64,000 nt of DNA from Allorhizobium paknamense (GTDB lineage Bacteria > Pseudomonadota > Alphaproteobacteria > Rhizobiales > Rhizobiaceae): positions 296,467 to 360,466 of the forward strand of contig NZ_JAUSWH010000005.1 in NCBI RefSeq assembly GCF_030815125.1, in the 5' to 3' direction. Shown piece after piece: positions 8,333-17,035 of the stretch (the first letter of the stretch is position 1; each line of letters begins with the position of its first letter). The notes under the pieces were generated by a model. That model was not told where the DNA came from and made no database searches. It worked only from the letters and a program-made list of their open reading frames with translations. The position numbers and the translations under genes are program-made.

Positions 8333-8748
8333 GGCAAGTCCGCTCCAATGGCCTTGAGGGCAGCGAGCGCCACGGCCTCATCTTGCTCGCCTGAACCGGA
8401 GCCGACCCCGATCCCGCCGACCAGATGGCCGTTCAGGCGGATCGGCAAACCGCCGCGCAGTCCGGTGACATCGCCTTCCGTGGCAAGGCCGAGCAATACC
8501 TTGGCATGGTCGGGCAGGCTGGCGCTGGGGCCGTTGATCGAGGCGGCGGTCTTGGCCTTGGACAGCGCGCTTTTCAGCGAGAGAAAGCGCGAACCGCTCA
8601 TGCGGAATGTCGAGAGCTCAACGCCGCTTGCATCAACGATCACAATACATTGCGGCTGACCCATGTCTGATGCCGCGGCAATGGCCGCACGCAACATCGT
8701 TTCCACGCCCGCATCCGTGAGCCGTGACGATGGTTCTGAAAAGGACAC
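8329..8748 (-). CDS. GlcG/HbpS (DUF336)-family protein
   Basis: The 139-residue protein shows the GlcG/HbpS fold: MLRAAIAAASDMGQPQCIVIVDASG, then a KAKTAASI segment and the glycine-rich GLPIRLNGHLVGGIGVGSG near the C-terminus. Members occur in glycolate, propanediol and other catabolic operons and some bind haem; a catalytic role is not established for most. The GTG at 8748 is chosen because GGGAGG lies 7 bases upstream; an ATG at 8763 would overlap that ribosome site. It is the first gene of a two-gene minus-strand operon reading away from the lactonase gene. Confidence 0.8.
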   Translation of the reverse strand: MSFSEPSSRLTDAGVETMLRAAIAAASDMGQPQCIVIVDASGVELSTFRMSGSRFLSLKSALSKAKTAASINGPSASLPDHAKVLLGLATEGDVTGLRGGLPIRLNGHLVGGIGVGSGSGEQDEAVALAALKAIGADLP

Positions 8749-8784
8749 TGAAATTCCTCCCATGGCTGCTTGATTTTCAGGCGA

Positions 8785-8798
8785 TGTTATCGATACCA
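8785..8798. promoter_or_regulatory. LacI-type operator between the GlcG-like and lactonase genes
   Basis: TGTTATCGATACCA differs by one base from the core of the perfect palindrome at 5353-5374. It sits in the divergent region between starts at 8748 and 8839. Confidence 0.7.
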
Positions 8799-8838
8799 TG
8801 TCGATAAAGCCAGATGATTTCGGGAGGAGAAAGGCATC

Positions 8839-9732
8839 ATGACATTTTTCGAGGCTGTCGAGCCGGTTTTTTCCACTTTCGTCCTTGGCAATGCGCCGGT
8901 CAAGAAAATTGCGACGGGGTTTGATTGGGTGGAGGGGCCGGTGTGGTTTGGCGATCTCAACTGCCTGCTGTTTTCCGATATTCCCAATAACCGCATCTAT
9001 CGCTGGATACCGGAACAGGGCGTGAGTGTTTTCCGCGCGCCTTCCAATTTCGCCAATGGTCATACCCGTGATCGGCAGGGGCGGCTCGTCTCCTGCGAAC
9101 ATTTTACCCGCCGTGTCACCCGCACCGAATATGACGGCTCGATCACCGTGATTGCCGACAGCTATCAGGGCAAGCGGCTGAACTCCCCCAATGACGTCAT
9201 TGTCGCCTCGGATGGTGCGATCTGGTTCAGCGATCCGCATTACGGCATTGCCATGGATTATGAAGGCCAGAAGAGCGAGCAGGAATTGCCCTGCAATGTC
9301 TACCGCGTCGATCCGAATGGCAGCATTGAGGCGGTGCTGACCGATTTCAACTGCCCGAACGGCCTGGCCTTCAGCCCGGATGAAAAGCGGCTTTATGTCG
9401 CCGATACCGGCCGCATGTTCTCCGACGATCCCCGTCATATCCGCGTCTTCGATGTCGGGAGCGATTACAGCCTGACGGGCGGCGAGGTCTTCCATGCCAT
9501 TTCACCGGGTGCTGCCGATGGCATGCGGGTGGACCGCGACGGCAATCTCTGGTCTTCCGCGGGCGATGGTGTGCATTGCCTTGCGCCAGATGGGCGGCTT
9601 CTCGGCAAGATCCTCATCCCGGAAACGGTGTCGAATGTCTGCTTCGGCGGACGCTATGGCCATGTGCTGTTCATCACCGCCTCCACAAGCGTTTACTCGG
9701 TGGCGCTCAATCGGCGGGGTGGGTGGCTTTAG
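8839..9732 (+). CDS. SMP-30/gluconolactonase-family sugar lactone hydrolase
   Basis: The 297-residue six-bladed beta-propeller has the metal-binding signatures of the SMP-30 family: WVEGPVW near residue 30, NSPNDVIVASDGAIWFSDP near residue 115, and NGLAFSPDEKRLYVADT near residue 175. It would open a gluconolactone-type sugar lactone to the free acid, feeding the dehydrogenases of this cluster. A GGGAGGAGA ribosome site precedes the ATG. The TAG stop (9730-9732) coincides with the edge of a RIME-like repeat, and the C-terminus (NRRGGWL) is short, so the last residues may have been changed by the insertion. Confidence 0.9.
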   Translation: MTFFEAVEPVFSTFVLGNAPVKKIATGFDWVEGPVWFGDLNCLLFSDIPNNRIYRWIPEQGVSVFRAPSNFANGHTRDRQGRLVSCEHFTRRVTRTEYDGSITVIADSYQGKRLNSPNDVIVASDGAIWFSDPHYGIAMDYEGQKSEQELPCNVYRVDPNGSIEAVLTDFNCPNGLAFSPDEKRLYVADTGRMFSDDPRHIRVFDVGSDYSLTGGEVFHAISPGAADGMRVDRDGNLWSSAGDGVHCLAPDGRLLGKILIPETVSNVCFGGRYGHVLFITASTSVYSVALNRRGGWL

Positions 9733-9794
9733 CATTGTCCCGAGAAAAATGGGAACCGGTTTGGTGTCCGGAAATGTGTGAGAACAAAGCTCTA
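9731..9794. repeat. RIME-like palindromic repeat between two gene ends
   Basis: The segment is a diverged copy of the repeat typified at 11768 (GGGAACCGGTTT core, GGAAATG..GTG arm). Its left TAG is the stop codon of the lactonase gene and its right CTAG is the stop codon of the minus-strand diguanylate cyclase. Confidence 0.8.
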
Positions 9795-11678
9795 GGAATG
9801 GGCTTCTGACATGACGATGGTGTTTCGTCCCAGGGATTTCGCCTGATAAAGCGCCTTGTCCGCCTCTTCGACCAGCTTGGTGGGCACTTCCAGCGCGCGG
9901 GCCGAGAGGGAGGCGACGCCGATGCTGACCGTCACCTTGCCCCAGGGCTGATTGTCCTGATGCTCGACGCCAAGGTCCTGCACTGCGGCGCGAATCCGTT
10001 CCGCCACCACCCTGGCATTTTCCAGGGTGGCGCCGGGTAGGAGAACGACAATTTCCTCGCCGCCATAACGGGCCGCGACATCGCCTGACCGAGAGGCGGC
10101 AGCGCGGATGACGGCGGCGATGGCCTCCAGGCATCGATCACCGGCGATGTGGCCATAGCGATCATTATAGTGCTTGAAGCGGTCGGCATCGATCATCAGC
10201 AAGGCAAGGCAGGCCTCGCCGCTGTTCAGGTCCTCCACGGCCTTGGCCAGCCGCATTTCGAGCGCCCGGCGATTGGCAAGGCCGGTCAGGGCATCGGTAT
10301 GCGCCAGAGTGTCCAGTTGATCATGGCTGACCTTGTGGCGGGTCACGTCACGGGTCACGACCACCACGCTGAAGCGTTGGGATTCGCCGGGGATAGAGGT
10401 ACGGGTAAAGGAGGCCTCCACCCAGATTTTTTCGCCCTGACCGTTCACTCGCCCGACAAGAACGGTATCTGTGCTGGCGCCCGCCCGCAGCCGCCGCAGC
10501 ACATCCTCAACCCGGGAAGCATCGTCAGCGCTCAGGCCCTCGGTGATGCAGGTGCCGATCAGATCGGCTGCCGGCTTGCCGTACATTCTCTCGCCCGCCG
10601 GCGAGACATAATGGCGGATGCCGTTTTCATCCAGTCTTTGAATGACATCGGCAGAGGCTTCTGCGAGGCTGCGGAATTCCGCCTCACGGGCGGTGACGTC
10701 CCGCTCCCTCTGCAGCCGGAGCCGCGACTGGCGCAGCGAGCGCCAGCTGGCATAGCAGACCAGAAGGACGGCGATGCCGAGAGACATCCAGCGTCCGCGC
10801 GCATTGCCGATCCACCGGCTCAGCGTTTCGTCCTGCGAAGCAGAGACTAGCACGACCATGCCGGTTTGCGGGCTTTTCACGAAGGCTGCGATGCGCTCCC
10901 GCCCATCGGTTTGGGAGAGGTAATGATAGGTGCCGACAGTTCTTTCCTTCAACTGCCGGGTAAAAAGCCCATAGCCGGACATATCCTTTCCAAGGACGTC
11001 TTGCCTGTGGGGGTTGCGCATCAGCGCGATACCATCGGCGCGCATGAGAAGCAGCGTGCCCTCCTGACCGATGTCGAAACTTCCGAGGAAACTTTCGAGA
11101 TAGGCGAGCGGCACCGTGGCGGAAATCACGCCGGCAAAGCTGCCGCGTCCCAGCCGCTCGTAGCGGCGCGACAGGGTAAAGCCCGCTTTTCCGGTGAGCC
11201 GGTCGGTGATGGGCAGGCCTATGACGGTGCCTTGCTGGATATTGTCCCGATGCAGGCGAAAATAGTCGCGATCTGCAAAATTCACGTTCGCTGGCGGGTG
11301 CGGTGCCGAACTCGCAACGAGATCCCCCTGCGCATTGATGAAAATCAGCGAACCAAGCCGGTGCGAGGCCGCGACCTGGGCGCGCATCATAGCGTTCAGC
11401 TTGTCCTTGATGGCGCTGGTGCCGTATTCGTCATCGATTTCCGATCTGAGATCCGCAAGCGCCAGCGTCGACTGGTCGATCGTATCATCGACATGCTGAC
11501 TGAAGCTGCGAGCTACTTGCAGCAGCGATTGCTCGTGCCGCTCGACTTCCGACTGCCAGCTGAGGAACTCCTGGGCGAAGATAATGGCGATCAGTGTCAC
11601 GACGGCAATAATCGTCAGGCCCGGCGAGACAAGCCGGTGGAAAGGTTGCCACTGGATCTTCGTCAGAGGTCGCTTCAA
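9792..11678 (-). CDS. Membrane sensor diguanylate cyclase with Cache, PAS and GGDEF domains
   Basis: The 628-residue protein has an N-terminal membrane helix (LTIIAVVTLIAIIFAQEF), an extracytoplasmic Cache-type sensor of about 250 residues, and a second helix (LGIAVLLVCYASW near residue 300). A PAS domain follows (SADVIQRLDENGIRHYVSPAGE), then a GGDEF domain with RYGGEEIVVLLPG. The active-site variant GGEEI keeps the acidic pair. RSGD lies five residues before GGEE, matching an inhibitory I-site. It would make cyclic di-GMP in response to a periplasmic signal. No ATG is available before the first helix and TTG at 11678 is the best start. The TAG stop lies in the repeat at 9731-9794. Confidence 0.88.
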   Translation of the reverse strand: MKRPLTKIQWQPFHRLVSPGLTIIAVVTLIAIIFAQEFLSWQSEVERHEQSLLQVARSFSQHVDDTIDQSTLALADLRSEIDDEYGTSAIKDKLNAMMRAQVAASHRLGSLIFINAQGDLVASSAPHPPANVNFADRDYFRLHRDNIQQGTVIGLPITDRLTGKAGFTLSRRYERLGRGSFAGVISATVPLAYLESFLGSFDIGQEGTLLLMRADGIALMRNPHRQDVLGKDMSGYGLFTRQLKERTVGTYHYLSQTDGRERIAAFVKSPQTGMVVLVSASQDETLSRWIGNARGRWMSLGIAVLLVCYASWRSLRQSRLRLQRERDVTAREAEFRSLAEASADVIQRLDENGIRHYVSPAGERMYGKPAADLIGTCITEGLSADDASRVEDVLRRLRAGASTDTVLVGRVNGQGEKIWVEASFTRTSIPGESQRFSVVVVTRDVTRHKVSHDQLDTLAHTDALTGLANRRALEMRLAKAVEDLNSGEACLALLMIDADRFKHYNDRYGHIAGDRCLEAIAAVIRAAASRSGDVAARYGGEEIVVLLPGATLENARVVAERIRAAVQDLGVEHQDNQPWGKVTVSIGVASLSARALEVPTKLVEEADKALYQAKSLGRNTIVMSEAHS

Positions 11679-11767
11679 CTGCGCAGCTTAGCCTTCCTGC
11701 ACTTTTCGGTTGTTCGTGGGCATTGCAGGATGCAATACCGACTTTCAACCGGGTTGCAAATGCCATC

Positions 11768-11882
11768 GGAGCATTTCCAGGAAAAGTGGGAACCGGTTTT
11801 CCGTTCGGAAATGCGTGAAAACAAAGACCTAGAGCATTTCCAGGAAAAGTGGATGCCGGTTTTATGTTCACAAGCGCTCTAA
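11768..11882. repeat. Two adjacent RIME-like repeats
   Basis: Copy 1 (about 11768-11832) reads GAGCATTTCCAGGAAAAGTG, then GGGAACCGG, TTTTCCG and GGAAATGCGTGAAAACAAAG, with internal arms GCATTTCC / GGAAATGC and GGAAAA / TTTTCC. Copy 2 (11832-11882) starts identically but degenerates after ATGCCGGTTTTATG. The rest of 11679-11945, between the two minus-strand genes, holds no gene that I recognise. Confidence 0.88.
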
Positions 11883-11945
11883 ACGAAAGGACGCAGGCAA
11901 CGTTCCTTCGAGCCAGTCCATCGCGTCAGACAGAGGGAGTGGCCC

Positions 11946-12944
11946 TCAGGCAGGGACATTGAAGCTTTGCCCCGGCAGAAGCGTGCGAAACCGGTCTGCC
12001 TCAACACCCGCTTTGGAAAGCGCCTCATGAAGCGCCTGTCTCGGTGCTTCGATTGGCTCATCCGTCAGCTGGAAGGTTCCCCAGTGATGGGCAACGGCAA
12101 AACGTGCGCCGCAAAGCTGGAAGCCTGCAACGGCCTCTTCCGGGTTCTGGTGACCGGTCTTCATGAACCAGCGCGGCTCGTAAGCGCCGATGGGTAGAAT
12201 GGCGGCGCGCAGATCGCCGTGCTTTTCGCGGATCATGCGGTAATGCCGTCCCTCGTGAAAGCTGGTATCGCCGATGTGATAGATCTTGCCCGCAGGCGTT
12301 TCGATCACGAAAGAGCACCAGAGTGCCATGGCCCGGTCGCCCACACCGCGCGCCGACCAGTGGCAGGTGGGTTCACAATGGATCACACTGGTTCCGGCAG
12401 CGACGGTTTCGCCCCAATCCACGCAACCGATGCGCAGGTCTGGAATGCTGCGCTTCAGAATGGTGTCATTGCCGAGCGGGGTGATGACCAGCGGATCATG
12501 CGTCTTTTTCAGCCGCTTCAGCGTCCGGATATCCATGTGGTCGTAATGATTGTGCGTGAGCAGCACAAGGTCGATCGGCGGCAGGTCGGCAAAGGCAATG
12601 CCCGGATCGTTGACGCGCAGCGGTCCGGCGACGGAGAAGGGGGAGGCGCGGCGCTCAAAAACCGGATCCGTCAGGATATTGAGCCCGGCAATCTGGATCA
12701 GAAGCGAAGCATGGCCGATCATGGTGATGCCAAGGCCATCGCCTTCGACCCGCGCCAGTGGCTTTGCCGCGTGCGGCGCCTCCGGCCAGCGACGCGGCCA
12801 GTCCGACTTTTTGCGCGTGCGCATCCACCGCATCACATCGCTGAAGGATTTGAGCGTTTCCGCCTCCGGCGTGAAGAACAGCCGACCGTCGAAATGGTCA
12901 CTGACCGGGCCTTGATAATAGGGATTGCGTTTTCTGATCGGCAT
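11946..12944 (-). CDS. Metallo-beta-lactamase-fold hydrolase (RomA/NAPE-PLD/UlaG-like)
   Basis: The 332-residue protein begins with RKRNPYYQGPVSDHFDG, characteristic of the RomA/NAPE-PLD-like branch. The metal site is visible as TMIGHASLLIQ, LLTHNHYDHMD (HxHxDH) near residue 115, HCEPTCHWS, HIGDTSF, and a late HHWGTF. Family members include L-ascorbate-6-phosphate lactonases and outer-membrane-associated phospholipase-D-like enzymes; the substrate is not predictable. The ATG at 12944 (AAGGA 8 bases upstream) is preferred; an ATG at 12983 lies inside an inverted repeat and would add 13 residues. The gene stands alone between repeats. Confidence 0.85.
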   Translation of the reverse strand: MPIRKRNPYYQGPVSDHFDGRLFFTPEAETLKSFSDVMRWMRTRKKSDWPRRWPEAPHAAKPLARVEGDGLGITMIGHASLLIQIAGLNILTDPVFERRASPFSVAGPLRVNDPGIAFADLPPIDLVLLTHNHYDHMDIRTLKRLKKTHDPLVITPLGNDTILKRSIPDLRIGCVDWGETVAAGTSVIHCEPTCHWSARGVGDRAMALWCSFVIETPAGKIYHIGDTSFHEGRHYRMIREKHGDLRAAILPIGAYEPRWFMKTGHQNPEEAVAGFQLCGARFAVAHHWGTFQLTDEPIEAPRQALHEALSKAGVEADRFRTLLPGQSFNVPA

Positions 12945-12977
12945 CCGGTCCATCCTTGGGCTTACAGCGAACCTTTG

Positions 12978-13058
12978 CTGCATAATTTTTCCCTTAAATC
13001 GATTCAGATCTAAGGAATTATGCAGTAGCAGCTTTTGCGTGAAACCTTTCACGCAAAA
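12978..13058. repeat. Two-hairpin inverted repeat upstream of the hydrolase gene
   Basis: CTGCATAATT (12978-12987) pairs with AATTATGCAG (13016-13025), and TTTTGCGTGAAA (13033-13044) pairs perfectly with TTTCACGCAAAA (13047-13058) across a CC loop. It is another small palindromic element of the type scattered through this window; it covers the 5' leader of the hydrolase gene. Confidence 0.75.
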
Positions 13059-13136
13059 ACGCCGGGCCGTTGCCATCCACATCGCCCGACGTCTCCTTAT
13101 AAGAGAACGAGACCGCTTTGGATCAATGCCCTCAGT

Positions 13137-13279
13137 CTAGGGTGTGTGGGTATTCAGCTTTGAGCGGGCTGCAAACGGCAATTTCCTGCGCTTCCGGTGC
13201 TCATGTACTCAAGTACACTCCGCTCCGGTTCTCGAAAATCACCGTTTTCGCCACGCCCAAAACTGAATACCCACACACC

Positions 13280-13283
<4 letters not shown>
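13137..13283. mobile_element. 147-bp inverted-repeat (MITE-like) element
   Basis: The ends CTAGGGTGTGTGGGTATTCA and its complement form about 25-bp terminal inverted repeats with one mismatch. The middle contains TGTACT-CA-AGTACA at the centre and encodes no protein that I recognise. The right end carries the TAG stop codon of the dppF-like gene (13280-13282). The lack of a transposase and the long terminal repeats fit a non-autonomous element. Confidence 0.8.
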
Positions 13284-14124
<841 letters not shown>

Positions 14125-14128
<4 letters not shown>

Positions 14129-14973
14129 TTACCTCCAGCCAGGTTCGCTTCCGCCATGAAATCGGACACGGTGCTGAGCCGCTTGCCCGTGGCATTTTCC
14201 GGCAAGGCGGAAAGAAGGGCGCGGGTATAGGGATGTTTCGGGGCTTCGAAGAGGCTCAGCACATCGGCTTCCTCCATCTTGCGGCCTTTGTACTGGACGA
14301 TGACGCGGTCGGCGGTTTCCGCCACAACGCCCATGTCATGGGTGATCATGATGAGGCCCATGCCGGTCTCGGCCTGCAGCCGGATGATCAGGTCGAGGAT
14401 CTGCTTCTGGATGGTGACATCCAGCGCCGTGGTCGGCTCATCGGCAATCAGAAGCTTCGGATTGCAGGCAATGGCCATGGCGATCATCACGCGCTGGCAC
14501 TGGCCCCCGGACATTTGATGCGGAAAATGATTGAGCCGTTCCGCTGGATTGGGCAGGCCGACCAGCGTGAAGAGTTCAATGGCGCGTTCGCGGCGTTCCT
14601 TTCGGCCAAGGCCCATATGGATGCGCAGCACTTCCTCGATCTGGAACCCCACGGTGAAGCAGGGATTGAGGCTGGCGATCGGCTCCTGGAAGATCATCGC
14701 CATGTCCTTGCCGATGAGCTTGCGCCGCTCGGAGGGCGTAAGCGCCTGGATATCGCGGCCCATGAAGTCCATGCGGGTGGCGGTGATCTTCGCCGTCCAC
14801 GGCAAAAGCCCCATGACCGCCAGCATCGAGACCGATTTGCCCGAGCCGCTTTCGCCGACAATGGCCAGCACTTCGCGCTCGTCGATGGAGAGCGAGACGC
14901 CATCCACGGCCTTGAACCAGCCATTGGCGGTCTGGAACTCGACGGTGAGATTTTCGATTGTCAGAAGCGCCAT
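14125..14973 (-). CDS. dppD: Di/oligopeptide ABC transporter ATP-binding protein (DppD/OppD type)
   Basis: The 282-residue ATPase starts [15 protein letters not shown] and has Walker [10 protein letters not shown], a Q-loop in [12 protein letters not shown], signature [14 protein letters not shown] and Walker [13 protein letters not shown]. The C-terminal [13 protein letters not shown] segment is characteristic of peptide-importer ATPases. It energises uptake together with DppF. It starts 2 bases after the permease stop and overlaps the dppF start, consistent with a tightly coupled operon. The ATG at 14973 gives the normal family length. Confidence 0.93.
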
Positions 14974-14975
14974 GG

Positions 14976-15887
14976 TCAGGACCTCTTCATCTTCGGATCG
15001 AGCGCATCGCGCAGGCCGTCGCCCATCAGGTTGATGGCCAGAACGGTGATGAGAATGGCAAGGCCGGGGAAGGTGACGACCCACCAGGCCCGCAGGATGA
15101 ACTCCCGCGCCTCGGCCAGCATCGTGCCCCATTCCGGTGCGGGCGGTTGCGCGCCCATTCCGAGAAAGCCAAGGGCTGCCGCATCGAGAATGGCGTTGGA
15201 GAAGGAGAGCGTGCCCTGCACGATCAGCGGTGCGGTGCAGTTCGGCAGGATGGTGCGGAACATCAGGCGCAGCGGACCGGCGCCGGCAATGCGGGCGGCG
15301 GTCACGTAATCACGGGTCTTCTCGGCCATGACGGCGGCGCGCGTCAGCCGCACGAAATGCGGCTGCAGCACCAGCGCGATGGCGATCATGCCATTGACGA
15401 GGCCCGGGCCAAGCACGGCCACCAGCACCAGCGCCAGAAGCAGCGACGGGAAGGCGAGGATGATATCCATCAGCCGCATGATCACCGTATCCACCCAGCC
15501 GCGATAATAGCCGGCGATCAAACCGATCAGGATACCGGTGGTGAGCGACAGCGTGGTGACGAAGACGCCGATGAACAGTGAATATTGCGAGCCGTAGATC
15601 AGCCGCGAGAGAATGTCGCGGCCAACCGGGTCGGTGCCCAGCAGATGGTCCAGACGGCCGCCTTCGATCCAGGCGGGCGGCAGGAGCACGGCGTCGCGAT
15701 ATTGCTCGAAAGGCGAATGCGGCGCGATCAGCGGCGCGAAGACCGCGATGACGATGAGTGCCAGGAAGATGAAAAGGCCGATCACTGCCCCGCGATTTTC
15801 TGCGAAGTAGAACCAGAATTCCTTCAGCATCTGGCGGCGCATGGCAGCGGCGCTCGGCACGTTCTTGTCGGAAGAAATGTGAGCCAT
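14976..15887 (-). CDS. dppC: Di/oligopeptide ABC transporter permease (DppC type)
   Basis: The 303-residue integral membrane protein has a cytoplasmic N-terminus, the first helix IGLFIFLALIVIAVFAPLIAP, the TDPVGRDILSRLIYG segment typical of DppC/OppC, several further helices, and the ATPase-contacting EAA-type loop around DYVTAARIAGAGPLRLMFRTILP. It forms the channel with DppB. It lies between dppB and dppD on the minus strand with gaps of 19 and 2 bases. Confidence 0.93.
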   Translation of the reverse strand: MAHISSDKNVPSAAAMRRQMLKEFWFYFAENRGAVIGLFIFLALIVIAVFAPLIAPHSPFEQYRDAVLLPPAWIEGGRLDHLLGTDPVGRDILSRLIYGSQYSLFIGVFVTTLSLTTGILIGLIAGYYRGWVDTVIMRLMDIILAFPSLLLALVLVAVLGPGLVNGMIAIALVLQPHFVRLTRAAVMAEKTRDYVTAARIAGAGPLRLMFRTILPNCTAPLIVQGTLSFSNAILDAAALGFLGMGAQPPAPEWGTMLAEAREFILRAWWVVTFPGLAILITVLAINLMGDGLRDALDPKMKRS

Positions 15888-15906
15888 GTGAGTTCTCCTG
15901 CCGCGC

Positions 15907-16911
15907 TCAGTGCCGGATGCGCGGATTGATCAGCCCGTAGAGCAGATCGACGATCAGGTTGACGACCATGATGATGCCGGCGATCAGCAGCAAACCGCCC
16001 TGGATCACCGGATAATCGCGGCGGAAGACGCTATCCACCATCCACTTGCCGATGCCGGGCCAGGAGAAAATGGTTTCCGTCAGGATGGCGCCCGCCAGCA
16101 TGACGCCGATTTGCAGGCCGATGGTGGTGATGACCGGGATCATGGCATTGCGCAGCGCATGCAGGCCCACCACCCGGAAGGGCGAAAGTCCCTTGGCGCG
16201 GGCCGTGCGGATATAGTCTTCCGACAGCACTTCCAGCATGGCGGAGCGCGTTTGCCGGGCAATAACCGCCAGCGGAATGGTGGCCAGTACGATGGAGGGC
16301 AGCACCAGATGGCTGACGGCGGAGGAGAAGGCGCCCTTCTGCCCGGAAATCAGCGAATCGATCAGCATGAAGCCGGTGACGGGCTTGAAGAAATACATCA
16401 GCGAGATGCGGCCCGAGACCGGCGTCCATTGCAGAATGCCGGAAAACAGGATGATCAGCAGCAGGCCCCACCAGAAGATCGGCATGGAATAGCCCACCAG
16501 CGCCACGCCCATCATCGACTGGTCGATGGCCGAACCACGCTTGATGGCGGCGATCACGCCCGCCGGAACGCCGATCAGGACGGCAATCAGGATGGCGCAG
16601 AAGGAAAGCTCGACCGTCGCCGGAAAAAGCGCCAGGAACTGCTTCAGGATCGGCGTCTTGGAAACGATCGAAGTGCCGAAATCACCGGTGAGGATGCCGC
16701 GCAGGTAGTCGAGATATTGCATGACCATGGGCCGGTCGAGGCCAAGCTGGGCGCTGATCTCAGCATGGCGCTCGGGCGACATGACCCGTTCCCCCGAGAG
16801 CAGCGCCACGGGATCGCCGGGCAGCAGGCGGATGAAGGCAAAGGCAATGATCGAGACCCCGATGAAGGTCGGGATCAGCACGGCAAGACGCCGCAAGAAA
16901 AAACCGAACAT
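15907..16911 (-). CDS. dppB: Di/oligopeptide ABC transporter permease (DppB type)
   Basis: The 334-residue membrane protein starts with MFGFFLRRLAVLIPTF and continues IAFAFIRLLPGDPVALL, the hallmark N-terminus of DppB/OppB. The EAA-type loop DYIRTARAKGLSPFRVVGLHAL is near residue 230. It pairs with DppC in the inner membrane. A 10-bp hairpin separates it from dppA, which probably lowers expression relative to the binding protein. Confidence 0.93.
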   Translation of the reverse strand: MFGFFLRRLAVLIPTFIGVSIIAFAFIRLLPGDPVALLSGERVMSPERHAEISAQLGLDRPMVMQYLDYLRGILTGDFGTSIVSKTPILKQFLALFPATVELSFCAILIAVLIGVPAGVIAAIKRGSAIDQSMMGVALVGYSMPIFWWGLLLIILFSGILQWTPVSGRISLMYFFKPVTGFMLIDSLISGQKGAFSSAVSHLVLPSIVLATIPLAVIARQTRSAMLEVLSEDYIRTARAKGLSPFRVVGLHALRNAMIPVITTIGLQIGVMLAGAILTETIFSWPGIGKWMVDSVFRRDYPVIQGGLLLIAGIIMVVNLIVDLLYGLINPRIRH

Positions 16912-16993
16912 GGACGGACCTGTTGTTTTCCCGGTGATGTCGTCAGGAAAGGCGGCTCCGTCGTTTCAACGGAAAGCCGCATAAAATACACAA

Positions 16994-17019
16994 AGCGGCC
17001 GGGATGAGGCCCGGCCGCT
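16994..17019 (-). terminator. Intercistronic hairpin between dppA and dppB
   Basis: AGCGGCCGGG pairs perfectly with CCCGGCCGCT over a 6-base loop. On the minus strand it is followed by TTTGTGTATTTT. It probably works as a partial terminator or 3' stabiliser that favours the binding protein over the membrane components. Confidence 0.75.
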
Positions 17020-17035
17020 TCGCAGGGAAGGATGA

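Noticed and set aside
8749..9495. Extended minus-strand start of the GlcG-like gene
   Set aside because: The extension is antisense to the lactonase gene and crosses the operator; a GTG with an ideal ribosome site exists at 8748.
11485..11871. Small minus-strand protein between the cyclase and hydrolase genes
   Set aside because: The frame overlaps the cyclase N-terminus and runs through RIME repeats; its composition is repeat-derived and no family is recognisable.
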